A program made the translations under genes and the position numbers. A stretch of DNA of 42,788 nt from the NCBI GenBank assembly GCA_002298165.1, contig DBMI01000057.1, positions 1-42,788 on the forward strand, in the 5' to 3' direction. Origin of the DNA: Desulfarculales bacterium UBA702. GTDB taxonomy: Bacteria > Desulfobacterota > Syntrophobacteria > Syntrophobacterales > Syntrophobacteraceae. Positions 1 to 9,500 of this stretch are shown piece after piece; positions within the stretch are counted from its first letter, which is position 1, and each line of letters starts with the position of its first letter. Under the pieces are notes generated by a model. It did no database searches. It saw only the letters and a program-made list of their open reading frames with translations, and had not been told where the DNA came from.

Positions 1-27
1 GCCTATGCTCAACAATCCGTAAATGCA

Positions 28-54
28 CTGGATTCCCGCCTGCGCGGGAATGAC
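28..54. repeat. Dispersed GGAATCC-type palindrome
   Basis: The arms TTCCCGC (33-39) and GCGGGAA (44-50) are inverted, and the surrounding text (CTGGATTCCCGCC...GGGAATGACG) has the form of a palindrome found dispersed in many proteobacterial genomes. Half of the same unit recurs inverted at about 35312-35325 (GGCGGGAATCCAG). It sits just beyond the 3' end of the minus-strand protease gene, where such repeats often act as transcript ends. The rest of bases 1-108 shows no gene. Confidence 0.55.
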
Positions 55-108
55 GCCCTTATTGTTTGAACGCTGAAGTGGGTAACTCCATCCTTTTTCA
101 ACACCCTG

Positions 109-678
109 CTAAGTCTCTTCCCCCCCAAACGCATGCTTGAGACGTCGGGAGACTTCGTACTGGCAGGCTCGGCAGAATCTTAGCGGGATTGCATCAAGCT
201 TTTCGGTGCTTAGGGAGCCGTCCATCAGGCAGTCGGGGGCGCGGCAGTGACCTATTCCAAGAAGATGGACCGCCTCGTGAACGCCGATTTTGGCTGCTCG
301 AAGATAGGTGCGGCTCGGATCGCCATGCCAGAGCCGGTGAAGGGATATCACCGCTGCCTGGCCGCCAAGCTGCGACTCGCCGAAAACGAATTTGAGAATC
401 GGCGTGCAGATGTCGCATTGTACGATGCCGATCTTGAATTTTGCGGTGCCGTTCATGGACTCGATCATCTTGATGATTTTTGAGGCTGAATATTGATTGC
501 GCAAGGGTAGAAAGGCAAAATCAGGATTTCCGACAGGCGGCAAAGCATCGGCATTCAGACCCAGCACGGTTTGAAGGTTCGCCGCTACGATTGAAACGGC
601 AAGTGAATCCACCGTACCCAGCGGGATCAGGTTGACGTGACACTCTTCGGAAGGTGGAGAGGGTCTTTTCCGCGCCAA
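109..678 (-). CDS. Archaemetzincin-like zinc metalloprotease
   Basis: This 189-residue protein carries the archaemetzincin signature: HEAVHLLGIGH around residue 133, then C-x4-C-x-M (CRAPDCLM) and, about 17 residues later, a CRAC pair. The three His ligands and Glu of the HExxHxxGxxH motif would bind zinc and catalyse peptide hydrolysis; the four Cys would bind a structural zinc. The length fits the family (about 180-200). There is no signal peptide, so it should be cytoplasmic. The reading frame opens with TTG at 678, preceded by AAGG at a suitable distance; no good ATG lies nearby. It follows the two-component genes on the same strand, separated by a hairpin, so co-transcription is possible but not shown. 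Physiological substrates of this family are not known. Confidence 0.85.
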   Translation of the reverse strand: MARKRPSPPSEECHVNLIPLGTVDSLAVSIVAANLQTVLGLNADALPPVGNPDFAFLPLRNQYSASKIIKMIESMNGTAKFKIGIVQCDICTPILKFVFGESQLGGQAAVISLHRLWHGDPSRTYLRAAKIGVHEAVHLLGIGHCRAPDCLMDGSLSTEKLDAIPLRFCRACQYEVSRRLKHAFGGEET

Positions 679-698
679 TTAGCAACCTTAGTCGAATG

Positions 699-724
699 GA
701 AGCCCCCTGGGAATCCCGGGCTTC
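699..724 (-). other. Hairpin between response regulator and protease genes
   Basis: Arms GAAGCCC (699-705) and GGGCTTC (718-724) form a GC-rich stem. There is no T tract on either strand, so it is not a convincing intrinsic terminator. It may slow or process a read-through transcript from the kinase/regulator operon into the protease gene. Confidence 0.35.
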
Positions 725-827
725 TTCGTGGAAAGAGATTTGTCCCAAATAAAAACTGCTCGTGCTCGTGGTCGTGCCAGGTTGTGCTTTGGTTATGGTG
801 TTGGTTGTTTTTTGAAATGTGCCTGGT

Positions 828-2180
828 TCAGGTACGGATAAGGCTATGTCGTTTCATTTTTCTCATCAGGGTACTCCGGTCGATGCCCAGTTGCTTAGAC
901 GCACGTACAATGTTGCCATTGCAGGAATCCAGAGTTGCCCTGATATGGTTAAGTTCCAGCTCCTCCAGCGTTATAGGTCCAAATGAGGCCACATCGGCGC
1001 AGGGGTTCAGGAATGTAAGCTCTTCGGCACCGATCATCCTGCCCCTGGCAATTACAACGGCCCTCTCGACGACATTTCTAAGCTCACGAATATTTCCGGG
1101 CCAGTTATATGAACAAAGAAGGCTTATGGCCCTTTGAGTGAATCCTTCAAGCCTCTTGCCGGTTTCCTCGGCATAGCGCTTCAGGAAATGATCCGCCAGA
1201 ACGGGGATATCATCCTGCCGTTCTCGCAGTGGCGGGATATTTATAGTGATTACGTTGATGCGGTAGTAAAAATCTTCCCTGAACTGCTTCTCTCTTATGA
1301 GCGAGGGCAGGTCTCTGTGAGTGGCGCTAATCAGGCGGAAATCGGATTGAATGGATTTGCTGCCCCCAACTCGAACAAAGCTTTTGTCTTCGAGCGAGCG
1401 AAGAAGGCTTACCTGCATTCTGGGAGAAATCTCGCCTACTTCGTCCATGAAAAGAGTACCGTTTGAGGCCATCTCGAGCCGACCCCGCCTTGCCTTGATT
1501 GCACCAGTAAAGGCACCCTTTTCGTGACCGAACAATTCGCTTTCAAGCAAAGATTCGGAGAGCGATCCACAATTGACCGCGACGAAAGGCCCGCAAGACC
1601 GCTCGCTTCTAAGATGTATGGCCCTTGCCACCATGTCCTTCCCGACCCCGGTTTCACCCGTGATAAGTATTGGCGCGGATGATTTGGCCACTTCATCAAT
1701 TGTTGAGAAGATATTTCGCATTGGATCGGAGTGGATGATAAAAACATCGAAGAACCCTTCGTGGCTCTCGACCAACTGTTCCTTAAGGGCGATGTTTTCT
1801 TCCTGCAGCGCCTTATGAGCCATGACTCGGCCCATAAGAAGCGAAAGCTCGTCGGGATCGAACGGTTTGCACAGGTAGTCCATTGCGCCGCGCTTCATCG
1901 CTTCCACGGCAGTTTCTATCGAACCGTGAGCGGTCATCATGATAATGATCGCCTCCGGTTGAACCTCCTTAAGCCTGGTCAGCAGTTCCATGCCGTTCAT
2001 GCCCGGCATTTTGACATCCACCAGGTATATGTCGAAAAAGGTATCTTCCGTGCGCTTCAGTGCATCGGGGCCCGAAAATGTAACATCTACTCTAAAACCG
2101 TCCTTTTCGAGCCATCCCCGGAGCGCTTCGCATATCATCTCCTCATCATCCACAACCATGATCCGCTTCGATAGACTCAT
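828..2180 (-). CDS. Sigma54-dependent response regulator, NtrC family
   Basis: Three domains are visible in the usual order. The receiver occupies residues 1-120, with the acidic pair DD at 11-12, phosphoacceptor D55 (VDVKMPG) and the CKPF lysine. A sigma54-interacting AAA+ domain follows, with Walker A GETGVGKD, the GAFTGA loop that contacts sigma54, and Walker B TLFMDEVGE. A Fis-type helix-turn-helix ends the protein (NGNIVRASKQLGIDRSTLMRKMK). It should activate sigma54 promoters when phosphorylated by the upstream kinase. An ATG at 2198 overlaps the kinase stop as ATGA, but the ATG at 2180 has GAGGGA in front and starts directly before the receiver, so I prefer 2180. Targets are not evident; I found no -24/-12 promoter in the window. 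Confidence 0.93.
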   Translation of the reverse strand: MSLSKRIMVVDDEEMICEALRGWLEKDGFRVDVTFSGPDALKRTEDTFFDIYLVDVKMPGMNGMELLTRLKEVQPEAIIIMMTAHGSIETAVEAMKRGAMDYLCKPFDPDELSLLMGRVMAHKALQEENIALKEQLVESHEGFFDVFIIHSDPMRNIFSTIDEVAKSSAPILITGETGVGKDMVARAIHLRSERSCGPFVAVNCGSLSESLLESELFGHEKGAFTGAIKARRGRLEMASNGTLFMDEVGEISPRMQVSLLRSLEDKSFVRVGGSKSIQSDFRLISATHRDLPSLIREKQFREDFYYRINVITINIPPLRERQDDIPVLADHFLKRYAEETGKRLEGFTQRAISLLCSYNWPGNIRELRNVVERAVVIARGRMIGAEELTFLNPCADVASFGPITLEELELNHIRATLDSCNGNIVRASKQLGIDRSTLMRKMKRHSLIRT

Positions 2181-2194
2181 AGGAATTTCCCTCT

Positions 2195-3814
2195 TCATTT
2201 GTCAGGCGGAGTAGCTCCCCTCAGCAGCGGTCTGTAAGGCTCCGATAACGGAAATGCAGTATTCGCAATGTGTTCGCAAACCCAATCGTTAGTCGGGTTT
2301 CTGGGCAATTCGATCCTGAAAGTCGTTCCCCTGTAGTGTTCGCTTTCGACTTCTATGGTCCCGCCATGAGCGCGGATGATCCCGTATACCATTGACAGGC
2401 CCAGCCCCACTCCTTTTCCGTCCATCTTGGTCGAGAAAAACGGCTCGAAGATGCGGCTAACATTTTGAGGATCGATTCCGATACCCGTATCGGAAACAGT
2501 CAACCACATGCGGTCGGCTTCCGTGTCAGTTCCACCGGTAATCGAGAGAGTCCCTCCGTCGGGCATCGCGTCGATTGCGTTAAAAATCAAATTAAGCAGA
2601 CACTGTTGAAGCAGGCCGAAATCCCCCCATGCGGTAAATTGCGCCGGAGGAAGGTTGATCTCGCAGTTGATTTCGGCAAGTTTTGCCTGGTGCGCCGTAA
2701 GCAGAACGACCGTGTCCACCAGTTCTTTTACATCTATGGATTTTGCCTCGACGCTCTTGGGCCTGGCAAAGGTCAGCAGGTTTTTCACAAGCGAGCCGCA
2801 CCGCATGGCTTCGCGAAAGGAGAGGTCCAGGTAATGTTCGACCTTGGACATCATGTCCTCAGGCGGATTCTCCTGCTGGATCATGGACCGGACGAGTTTT
2901 GTAAAAGTAACAATACTGCTTATCGGATTATTGATCTCATGGCATACAGAGGCCACCAGACGCCCCAGGGATGCAAGCCTGTCTTCCTGGGCCACCCGGA
3001 AAAGCGTCTTCTTTAGAGCCTGCGTCTGCTGTTCGAGCCTGTCGCCCACCTCCTGGGTAATGTCACGCACCGTAATGAGCGTTCTAGTCGAATTCCCGTA
3101 CCGGTCCGGTATGGGATAGGCGGTAACCTGGCGGATCAGAGTCGTGCTCTCATCAGTGGTGATCTCGTGTACAGTGCGCGCGGGCTTGCCCGTTTTGCGA
3201 GCTTCCTGGACTGGACAGTAAGTTCTCAGGTGGTCGCATTTACAGGGTGCCCCATAAATTACCTCAAAGCAGTGCTTTCCCAACACGGCTTTTTTATCAT
3301 CACTGGTATTAATCAGGCTCGACTGATTACAATCTACGATCTGGTGGGCCTTATCGATGAGCATAACCCCGTCGGGTGAGGCTTCGAGCAGAACCGACGC
3401 AAAAGACTTGGCCAGCGTAACTTCCGATTCGTGCCTTTCCTGATGAGAGTATAGCCGGGCGAGGTCGAAGAGCAGCATGGAAGCCTGGCGGTCAAGCAAA
3501 CCTACCGAAGGCTTTTTGAACTTGATCAGCTCCGCCAGGACCTCCTTTTCACCGGTTAGCTCCAGGATAAGGTCTATTCCGTCCATCGACAGGAGGTCCA
3601 TGTAGTTGTCGACGACCTGAACACCTCTTTCACCTGCAAGCTTGTAGCACGATGCGGTCTTCTTGATCGGGGTTATGGCAACGAGCCGAAGCTGAAAGCG
3701 GGATGCTTTCAGCTTGTCTAAGCTGTCGATTACCGGCAGGCATCGGGGCCCTCGGGCCACCACGGCTACGTCAAGCAGCAAAGATGTTTCCGCGGCAAAT
3801 GCAGAGTCCATCAT
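2195..3814 (-). CDS. Sensor histidine kinase with Rossmann-like and Cys-rich PAS input domains
   Basis: About 539 residues. The first 130 residues look like a degenerate nucleotide-binding Rossmann fold (VAVVARGPRCLPVIDSL, then DLILELTG and VGLLDRQAS); the glycine loop is altered, so ligand binding is uncertain. A PAS domain follows (SPDGVMLIDKAHQIVDCNQS) containing a cluster of four or five Cys (CFEVIYGAPCKCDH, YCPVQEA) that could hold a metal or sense redox state. The HisKA H box is VCHEINNP and the HATPase has NLIFNAID, SDTGIGID and GVGLGLSMV. No membrane segment is present, so it is a cytoplasmic sensor. ATG 3814 (or 3811) follows AAAGGA; the ATG further out at 3838 is poorer. It is coupled to the downstream NtrC-type regulator, its probable partner. 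Confidence 0.9.
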   Translation of the reverse strand: MMDSAFAAETSLLLDVAVVARGPRCLPVIDSLDKLKASRFQLRLVAITPIKKTASCYKLAGERGVQVVDNYMDLLSMDGIDLILELTGEKEVLAELIKFKKPSVGLLDRQASMLLFDLARLYSHQERHESEVTLAKSFASVLLEASPDGVMLIDKAHQIVDCNQSSLINTSDDKKAVLGKHCFEVIYGAPCKCDHLRTYCPVQEARKTGKPARTVHEITTDESTTLIRQVTAYPIPDRYGNSTRTLITVRDITQEVGDRLEQQTQALKKTLFRVAQEDRLASLGRLVASVCHEINNPISSIVTFTKLVRSMIQQENPPEDMMSKVEHYLDLSFREAMRCGSLVKNLLTFARPKSVEAKSIDVKELVDTVVLLTAHQAKLAEINCEINLPPAQFTAWGDFGLLQQCLLNLIFNAIDAMPDGGTLSITGGTDTEADRMWLTVSDTGIGIDPQNVSRIFEPFFSTKMDGKGVGLGLSMVYGIIRAHGGTIEVESEHYRGTTFRIELPRNPTNDWVCEHIANTAFPLSEPYRPLLRGATPPDK

Positions 3815-3956
3815 GTTTCCTTTTTGGAGGAGGATCATTCCGGTATGAGTATATCATAAATCCCCGCATGAATTGATGCGCGTTAGCGGATGGAGCAAGC
3901 GGACCGGTTGTAAACAATTTGCAGGATAAATTAAGAGACTGGTTTGTGAAAGAAAT

Positions 3957-3985
3957 ATTATATGGAAAGCCCTGATGCGAGTCAA
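3957..3985 (-). promoter_or_regulatory. Sigma70-type promoter for the kinase/regulator operon
   Basis: Read on the minus strand, TTGACT (3985-3980) is followed by exactly 17 bases and TATAAT (3962-3957): five of six and six of six consensus positions at the ideal spacing. Transcription would begin near 3950 and leave a leader of about 135 nt before the kinase start. That leader contains a small hairpin, CGCAT-N6-ATGCG (3865-3880). Confidence 0.8.
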
Positions 3986-4170
3986 GCAAGAGTACGCCCG
4001 GAGCGGATTAGGGGTTAGCTGCCGCTGGGTACGAATTGCCATTTTTTATGCCTGCCGGAGATTTTGAGGGAATAAACCTCATCGTAACGGTTTTCGGGTT
4101 TGGAATGAAACGGGGGACAGACTTTCGAGCCTGCATCGGAGATCGGCGGCAATGAATGGTGATAATCGAG

Positions 4171-4200
4171 GCGGCAGGTTGAAAAGCCTGCCCCACATGC
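4171..4200. repeat. REP-like palindrome, family A
   Basis: GGCAGGTT-gaaa-AGCCTGCC (4173-4192) continues into CCCACAT. The same unit recurs at 12505-12528 and twice, inverted, at 27591-27682. It lies just past the stop of the HDOD gene, in a gene-free stretch (3815-4239) that otherwise holds only the promoter for the kinase operon. Confidence 0.7.
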
Positions 4201-4239
4201 CACCGAAATATCGAGTAATACCTTTAGCAACTGGAGCCC

Positions 4240-5682
4240 TTACCCGGCCAGGGTGGTGAGACCGGTATTTGCCTGCTGGCCGAAGAAGCAGAAGCTCTCG
4301 AAGCTTTCCTCATCAAGTTCGCGGCCGCTCAAGTTCCTGTCCGTGTAAATCAATCCGATTGCCTGCAGCTTCACGCAGATGGGCGTTATGAAAAAGGGAC
4401 CGCTGCCCACCATGTCCGATATCTCTTCCGTTAAAAGAGATAAAATCTCCGGCGGTTGATCTTCACCTACATAGAGGGCTTTTTTTGTGCGCAGCACATG
4501 GACGAAGATATTTTCCGGTCCGCTCAGGCTGACCCTGAAATTCTGCATGGTCTCATTTGTCCATCCAAGGGCGTACTTGCCGATGACGGATTTTCGATCG
4601 GGTGTCAGCAAGGCAAAAATGACGCGATCCATGCCTATTCCGCGGTAAATTCCCTCCAGCAGGACGGAAAGGACCGAGTTTACATCACCCTTCCTGGATG
4701 CCACCATGGAGGAAAGGTCGCGAAGGCTGGCAATCTGTATCTGGTAATCCGTTTTGGGATATTCCTTTTTTTCCAGTGTTTCAACAGTCTTGGGGGGCTC
4801 TCTTTTCGCTTCGGCCGGCAGTGGTATCAGGCGGCTGCTCTTGGATGCCCCAAACACTTCGGTTATCTCGGCCGCATCACGGGAAGCATCCTGAACAGCC
4901 TTCGAAGCCTCCTTCTCGCTTACCTCGAGAAACTCGGAGATCTTCTTTACCACTTTTTCAGTCTCAGGAGAGTCCCATCCCTTTTCACAAGCCTGGGCCA
5001 GAGCGTAGCCAAGACGTACGCTCTTGTCCACCGGGTCGTTTGAGTTGGGATTTTGAAGCATCGACTCGAGATTTGAGCTTAGTTTCCATTCCTGTGCAAG
5101 CCTGAGGGTCAGCCGTTCGAGGCGGAAGCCAAGTACCTCCATTTCAATCTGTGCCTCGGTTTGCTCCTTATCCTCCTCCTTAATGGCCCTTTTGAGCCTT
5201 TCGCCTATCTCTCCCGCAAAACACCAGAAAGCGATCTGGCCTATCCGGGACAGAAGAGCTGCCACGTAGACCTCCTCGGGTTGTGCCAGATTGAGCTTTG
5301 TTGCCATATTTTTAGCCTGAACGGCTGCATGGAAAGCTCGGGCAATCTCGAGGGCAAGCCTCTCACGGTGCTTACCCGCAAGAGCTGTTTCGACAAGACA
5401 GGCCGACAGGCATATCGTTCTGACCGCATCGAATCCGAGGCGCATTACCGCGCGACTAACGGTCTGTATGCGCTTTGCGGTGGTATTGTAGTAAATGCTG
5501 TTTGAGAGCTTGATCACCTGCGCAGTTAAGGAAGGGTCCTGGAGAATGCTCCAGGCCAGACCGGAAAAGGAGGTGCTCTCGCTGTTCGCCATTCCCGCCA
5601 CGCATTCAATGGTGCGTGAGAAGATGGGCATCGTTTCGCTGCCGAGGCGCTCAGCCCAAGATTCGAGATTTTTCTCGTCCAC
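4240..5682 (-). CDS. HDOD domain protein with C-terminal GAF domain
   Basis: About 480 residues. The N-terminal 200 residues form an HDOD module (SLTAQVIKLSNSIYYN, IQTVSRAVMRLGFDAVRTICLS, AQPEEVYVAALLSRIGQIAF), a non-catalytic relative of HD phosphohydrolases used in bacterial signalling. A charged linker follows, then a GAF-type domain from about 340 to the end (GIGMDRVIFALLTPDRKSVIGKYALG, PICVKLQAIGLIYTD). It probably converts a small-molecule or redox cue into a protein interaction, as in motility or cell-cycle control. GTG 5682 is chosen as start because AAGGAGA lies 7 nt upstream; the ATG at 5709 lacks a ribosome site. It stands alone, divergent from the hdrA operon. Confidence 0.85.
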   Translation of the reverse strand: MDEKNLESWAERLGSETMPIFSRTIECVAGMANSESTSFSGLAWSILQDPSLTAQVIKLSNSIYYNTTAKRIQTVSRAVMRLGFDAVRTICLSACLVETALAGKHRERLALEIARAFHAAVQAKNMATKLNLAQPEEVYVAALLSRIGQIAFWCFAGEIGERLKRAIKEEDKEQTEAQIEMEVLGFRLERLTLRLAQEWKLSSNLESMLQNPNSNDPVDKSVRLGYALAQACEKGWDSPETEKVVKKISEFLEVSEKEASKAVQDASRDAAEITEVFGASKSSRLIPLPAEAKREPPKTVETLEKKEYPKTDYQIQIASLRDLSSMVASRKGDVNSVLSVLLEGIYRGIGMDRVIFALLTPDRKSVIGKYALGWTNETMQNFRVSLSGPENIFVHVLRTKKALYVGEDQPPEILSLLTEEISDMVGSGPFFITPICVKLQAIGLIYTDRNLSGRELDEESFESFCFFGQQANTGLTTLAG

Positions 5683-6587
5683 TTGCTCTCTCCTTGCCAG
5701 CCTCCCCATGATTTAGGGGTATAATAGATAATCGAAATAAACAGGCCCGGACTAAAGCGCAAAAATGGTATTGGATCGAGGAATAAAAAGAATTTACGCA
5801 CATTTCCAGCCTGATTCCGATTTTTTATACCAAACCGAGGCAAACTAGGTCGGACAAGGTCCTCCCAAACCCGCCGGCTTGATTCCTCATCCGTAAACTC
5901 CTGCTTGCCGGAATTCTTAAGCACTGTCCAATAACTACCAATACTGTTTCAGATTGAATCACAAATTGTTCTACATACATCCCCTCCAAGTGTTTCCGCC
6001 GGTGTTCCACAAACCGGCTCATGACAATTGGCCTCTCCCGCGGGCCGGCGCCGGTTTATGCAAATAATGGAGCTGTCGGCTATGTAAGAGCTTGACTTCG
6101 TGAAAATACTGGTTTATGAGACAGGTCACCTGCCGTGCCAAGGCAGTACAGGAATCCTGCCGGTCTCCTGTTCCAAATTGTTTATAGGACTTTCAGGAAG
6201 GAACTTGGTTCGCTTTGCCCAGAATCCGCGTGCTGAACCCCAAAAGAAGTACCGGCGCCCCGCGTGCCCGTATATGGAAAATTCCTCGAAAAGTCCACAC
6301 TGGTTTAATATTCGGCTGTTCGGCAGGAACATTTTTGATTACAATTGCTTTGGCCGCAAAACAGGAATAATTCCTCGTTGCATCACGACGATTATTTTTT
6401 GCTGGAATTACTGGTGGAGTCTTACGAGTTCATTTGTGATACACATCACAAAAAAGCTCCCGCCGGGACGCGGCCTTTTGCGTTTGGGTGGCGCTATTTT
6501 AAGCGCCCGGCGGGCCGAAACGGTTGCCGATTCCTCTAAACAAACCTTTTAGCGCGAGTTTTGTTCCGGAAAAGGCCTAGGAGTAAA
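5683..6587. other. Divergent intergenic region upstream of hdrA
   Basis: This stretch of about 900 bases lies between the HDOD gene and hdrA. Short open frames here have no family features and no ribosome sites, so I call no gene. It holds a perfect HcpR/CRP-like palindrome (6433-6452) and, between that and hdrA, a 6-bp hairpin GGCGCT...AGCGCC (6490-6507). I could not pick a convincing -10/-35 pair for either flanking gene. Confidence 0.6.
6433..6452. promoter_or_regulatory. CRP/FNR-family operator (HcpR- or CRP-like)
   Basis: The site is TTTGTGA, six bases, TCACAAA: a perfect 20-bp dyad. It matches the TTGTGA-N6-TCACAA consensus known for HcpR regulators of Desulfobacterota, and also the core of the Crp consensus. 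It lies 136 bp before the hdrA start. The match and position suggest that the hdrA-flx operon is controlled by a CRP/FNR-family protein; which one, and in which direction, cannot be read from the sequence. Confidence 0.65.
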
Positions 6588-9500
6588 ATGTTCATGAGTG
6601 AGAATAAAGCTTTGAAGCCAGTTACTGGCGCCGTAATGGTCATCGGAGGCGGGATTGCCGGCATGCAGTCAGCTCTCGATCTTGCCGATTCAGGCTACTA
6701 CGTTTACCTGGTTGAAAAACAACCTTCCATCGGCGGGGTGATGGCGCAGCTCGACAAGACTTTCCCCACCAACGACTGCGCAATGTGAATTATCTCCCCC
6801 AAGCTGGTCGAGGTCGGCCGGCACCTTAACATCGAGCTTTTGACCCTCACGGAACTTCAGGAAGTCTCGGGCGAGCCCGGCAACTTCAATGTGAAGCTCC
6901 TCCAGAAACCACGCTACATTGACGCTTCCAAGTGTACGGGCTGCGGTGAATGTGCGAGCGTCTGCCCCATCGAGCGGAAAAACGAATACGATTGGGAGCT
7001 GAACAGCCGCCGCGCGACTTTCCGCAGGTATGCCCAGGCAGTTCCGGGAGCTTACTCGATCGAGAAACGCGGTACTTCTCCTTGCAAGGCTACATGCCCC
7101 GCGCACATATCGGTACAGGGATACGTCGCCCTGACGGCTGCCGGCAAGTACGCCGAGGCCCTGAAACTGATCAAGGAGGAGAATCCTCTTCCCGCAATTT
7201 GCGGCCGGGTATGTCACCATCCCTGCGAGTCTGCATGTAAGCGAGGAGAGTTCGACGAGCCAGTCGCGATCGACTCCATCAAGCGCTTCCTGGCGGACCA
7301 GGACCTTAAGGCGGAGACCCGCTTCGTTCCCGAAATCAAAGAGAAGCGAAGCGAGAAGGTGGCGATAGTCGGCGGTGGTCCCGCGGGTCTTTCCTGCGCG
7401 TATTACCTGGCCATCGAAGGCTACCAGTGCACGGTTTTTGAAAAACTGCCCGTTCTTGGCGGCATGCTGATGGTGGGTATCCCCTCCTACAGGCTGCCTA
7501 AAGACGTCATAAACGCCGAAATCCAGGTCATGCGCGACATGGGCATCGAGTTCAAAACCGGTGTGGAAATCGGCAAGGATTTCACTGTTTCCCAGCTTCG
7601 GGAGCAGGGCTTCAAGGCTATCTTCGTGGGTATCGGCGCGCATGAGTGCAAGTCGCTCGGCGTTCCTGGCGAGGATCTCGAAGGTGTGGTCCCCGGCGTT
7701 GCCTACCTCAGGGATATAAATCTTGGAAAGAAAGTCGACCTTGGCAATAGGGTTGCGGTTGTCGGCGGTGGAAACGTGGCAATGGATACCGTCCGTTCCG
7801 CCCTTCGCAACGGCTCCTCCAAGGTATTCATAATTTATCGGCGCAGTGAAAACGAAATGCCCGCCAACCTGGAAGAGGTCCACGAATGCCGCGAAGAAGG
7901 CATAGAGATTATGACCCTCACCAACCCCAAGAGGGTAATTGGTGAAAATGGGCGGGTAAAGGCTGTCGAGTGCGTTAAGATGGCACTTGGAGAGCCTGAC
8001 GCCAGCGGCCGCAGGCGGCCTATAGCAGTACCGGGATCCGAGTTCCAGATCGAGATCGATTCGATCGTTCCGGCAATCGGCCAGGAATCCGACTGGGCCT
8101 GCCTCACCGAAGAATGCGCCTGTCGTATTACCGACTGGGGCACCATGACGGTCGATCCGATTACGCTTCAGACCCATGACAAGGACATTTTCGCGGGCGG
8201 TGACGCGGTAACCGGTCCGAAGACGGTCGTCGAAGCAATAGGAATGGGCAAGCAGGCGGCGATATCGATAGGCCGTTACATCCGCGGCGAAGATATGGCG
8301 GCGGGTCGCGAGCGTGAGTGGAATGCGGTCAGGGAAGTCCCGACCGATGGTTTCGAGCACGCATCCCGCCAAAAGATGCCGGTCGTAGCACCCGAGATTC
8401 GAGTAAAGGATTTCAGGGAAGTACAGCTCGGCTTCAGTGAGGAGCAGGTCCGGAAAGAAGCCGAACGCTGTCTCAAATGCGGCGTTTGCTGTGAGTGTTA
8501 CCAGTGCGAGAAAGCCTGCCTTGCGAACGCAATCGCACATGATGACAAGCCCAAGCAGTTTGAAGTAAACGTGGGCGCAATCGTAGCGGCACCCGGCTAT
8601 CAGGTGTTCGATCCCCGCAAGGTCGATGCTTATCCGTATGCACATTTCAAGAATGTTTTGACAGCAACGGAGTTCGAGAGGGTTTTATCGGCTTCGGGTC
8701 CCACAATGGGGCACCTTGCGCGGCTCTCGGACCACAAGGAGCCCAAGAAGATCGCATGGCTCCAGTGCGTCGGGTCCAGGGATACCCATCACTGCGACCA
8801 TAAATACTGCTCGGGCGTTTGCTGTATGTACGCCATCAAGGAAGCGGCCATCGCCATGGAGCATGCAGGCGGGGGTCTCGACTGCGCCGTGTTCTATATG
8901 GATGTCAGAACTCACGGCAAGGATTTCGAGAGGTATTACGACCGAGCGAGGGATCAGCACGGAGTAAGGTTCATCCGCTCGCGCGTACATAGCATCGAAG
9001 AGGTCCCCGAAACGGGCGATCTTGAGATGACATATATAACCGAGGAGGGCGAGAGCAAGGTCGAAGTCTTTGACATGGTAGTGCTCTCGGTGGGTTTTGA
9101 GCCCTCCGGGTCCGCCACTGAGCTTGCAAAACGCCTTAATTTGAAACTAAACGAAAACGGCTTCACCGAAACGTCATCCTTCGAGCCGGTTTCGAGCAGC
9201 AAGCCCGGTGTATTTGTTTGCGGCGCTTTCCAGTCGCCAAAGGACATCCCGCAGGCGGTCGTCGAGGCAAGCGCGGCGGCTTCCGCGGCCGGGAGTTTTC
9301 TCACACCGGCACGCGGCACCTTGACCAAAGAGAAGGTGGTTCCGCCGCAGGTAAACGTAGTTGGCGAGCGGCCGCGAATCGGCGTCTTTGTCTGCCATTG
9401 CGGTATCAATATCGCGGGTGTCGTCAATGTCGAAGAGGTGCGGGAATACGCCAAGACGCTTCCTTTTGTCGAATACGTAGCCAGCAATCTCTACACCTGT

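Noticed and set aside
6690..8645. Long minus-strand open frame (651 codons) opposite hdrA
   Set aside because: It is the antisense shadow of the HdrA fusion gene, whose plus-strand product has clear family motifs; the minus product shows none and no ribosome site.
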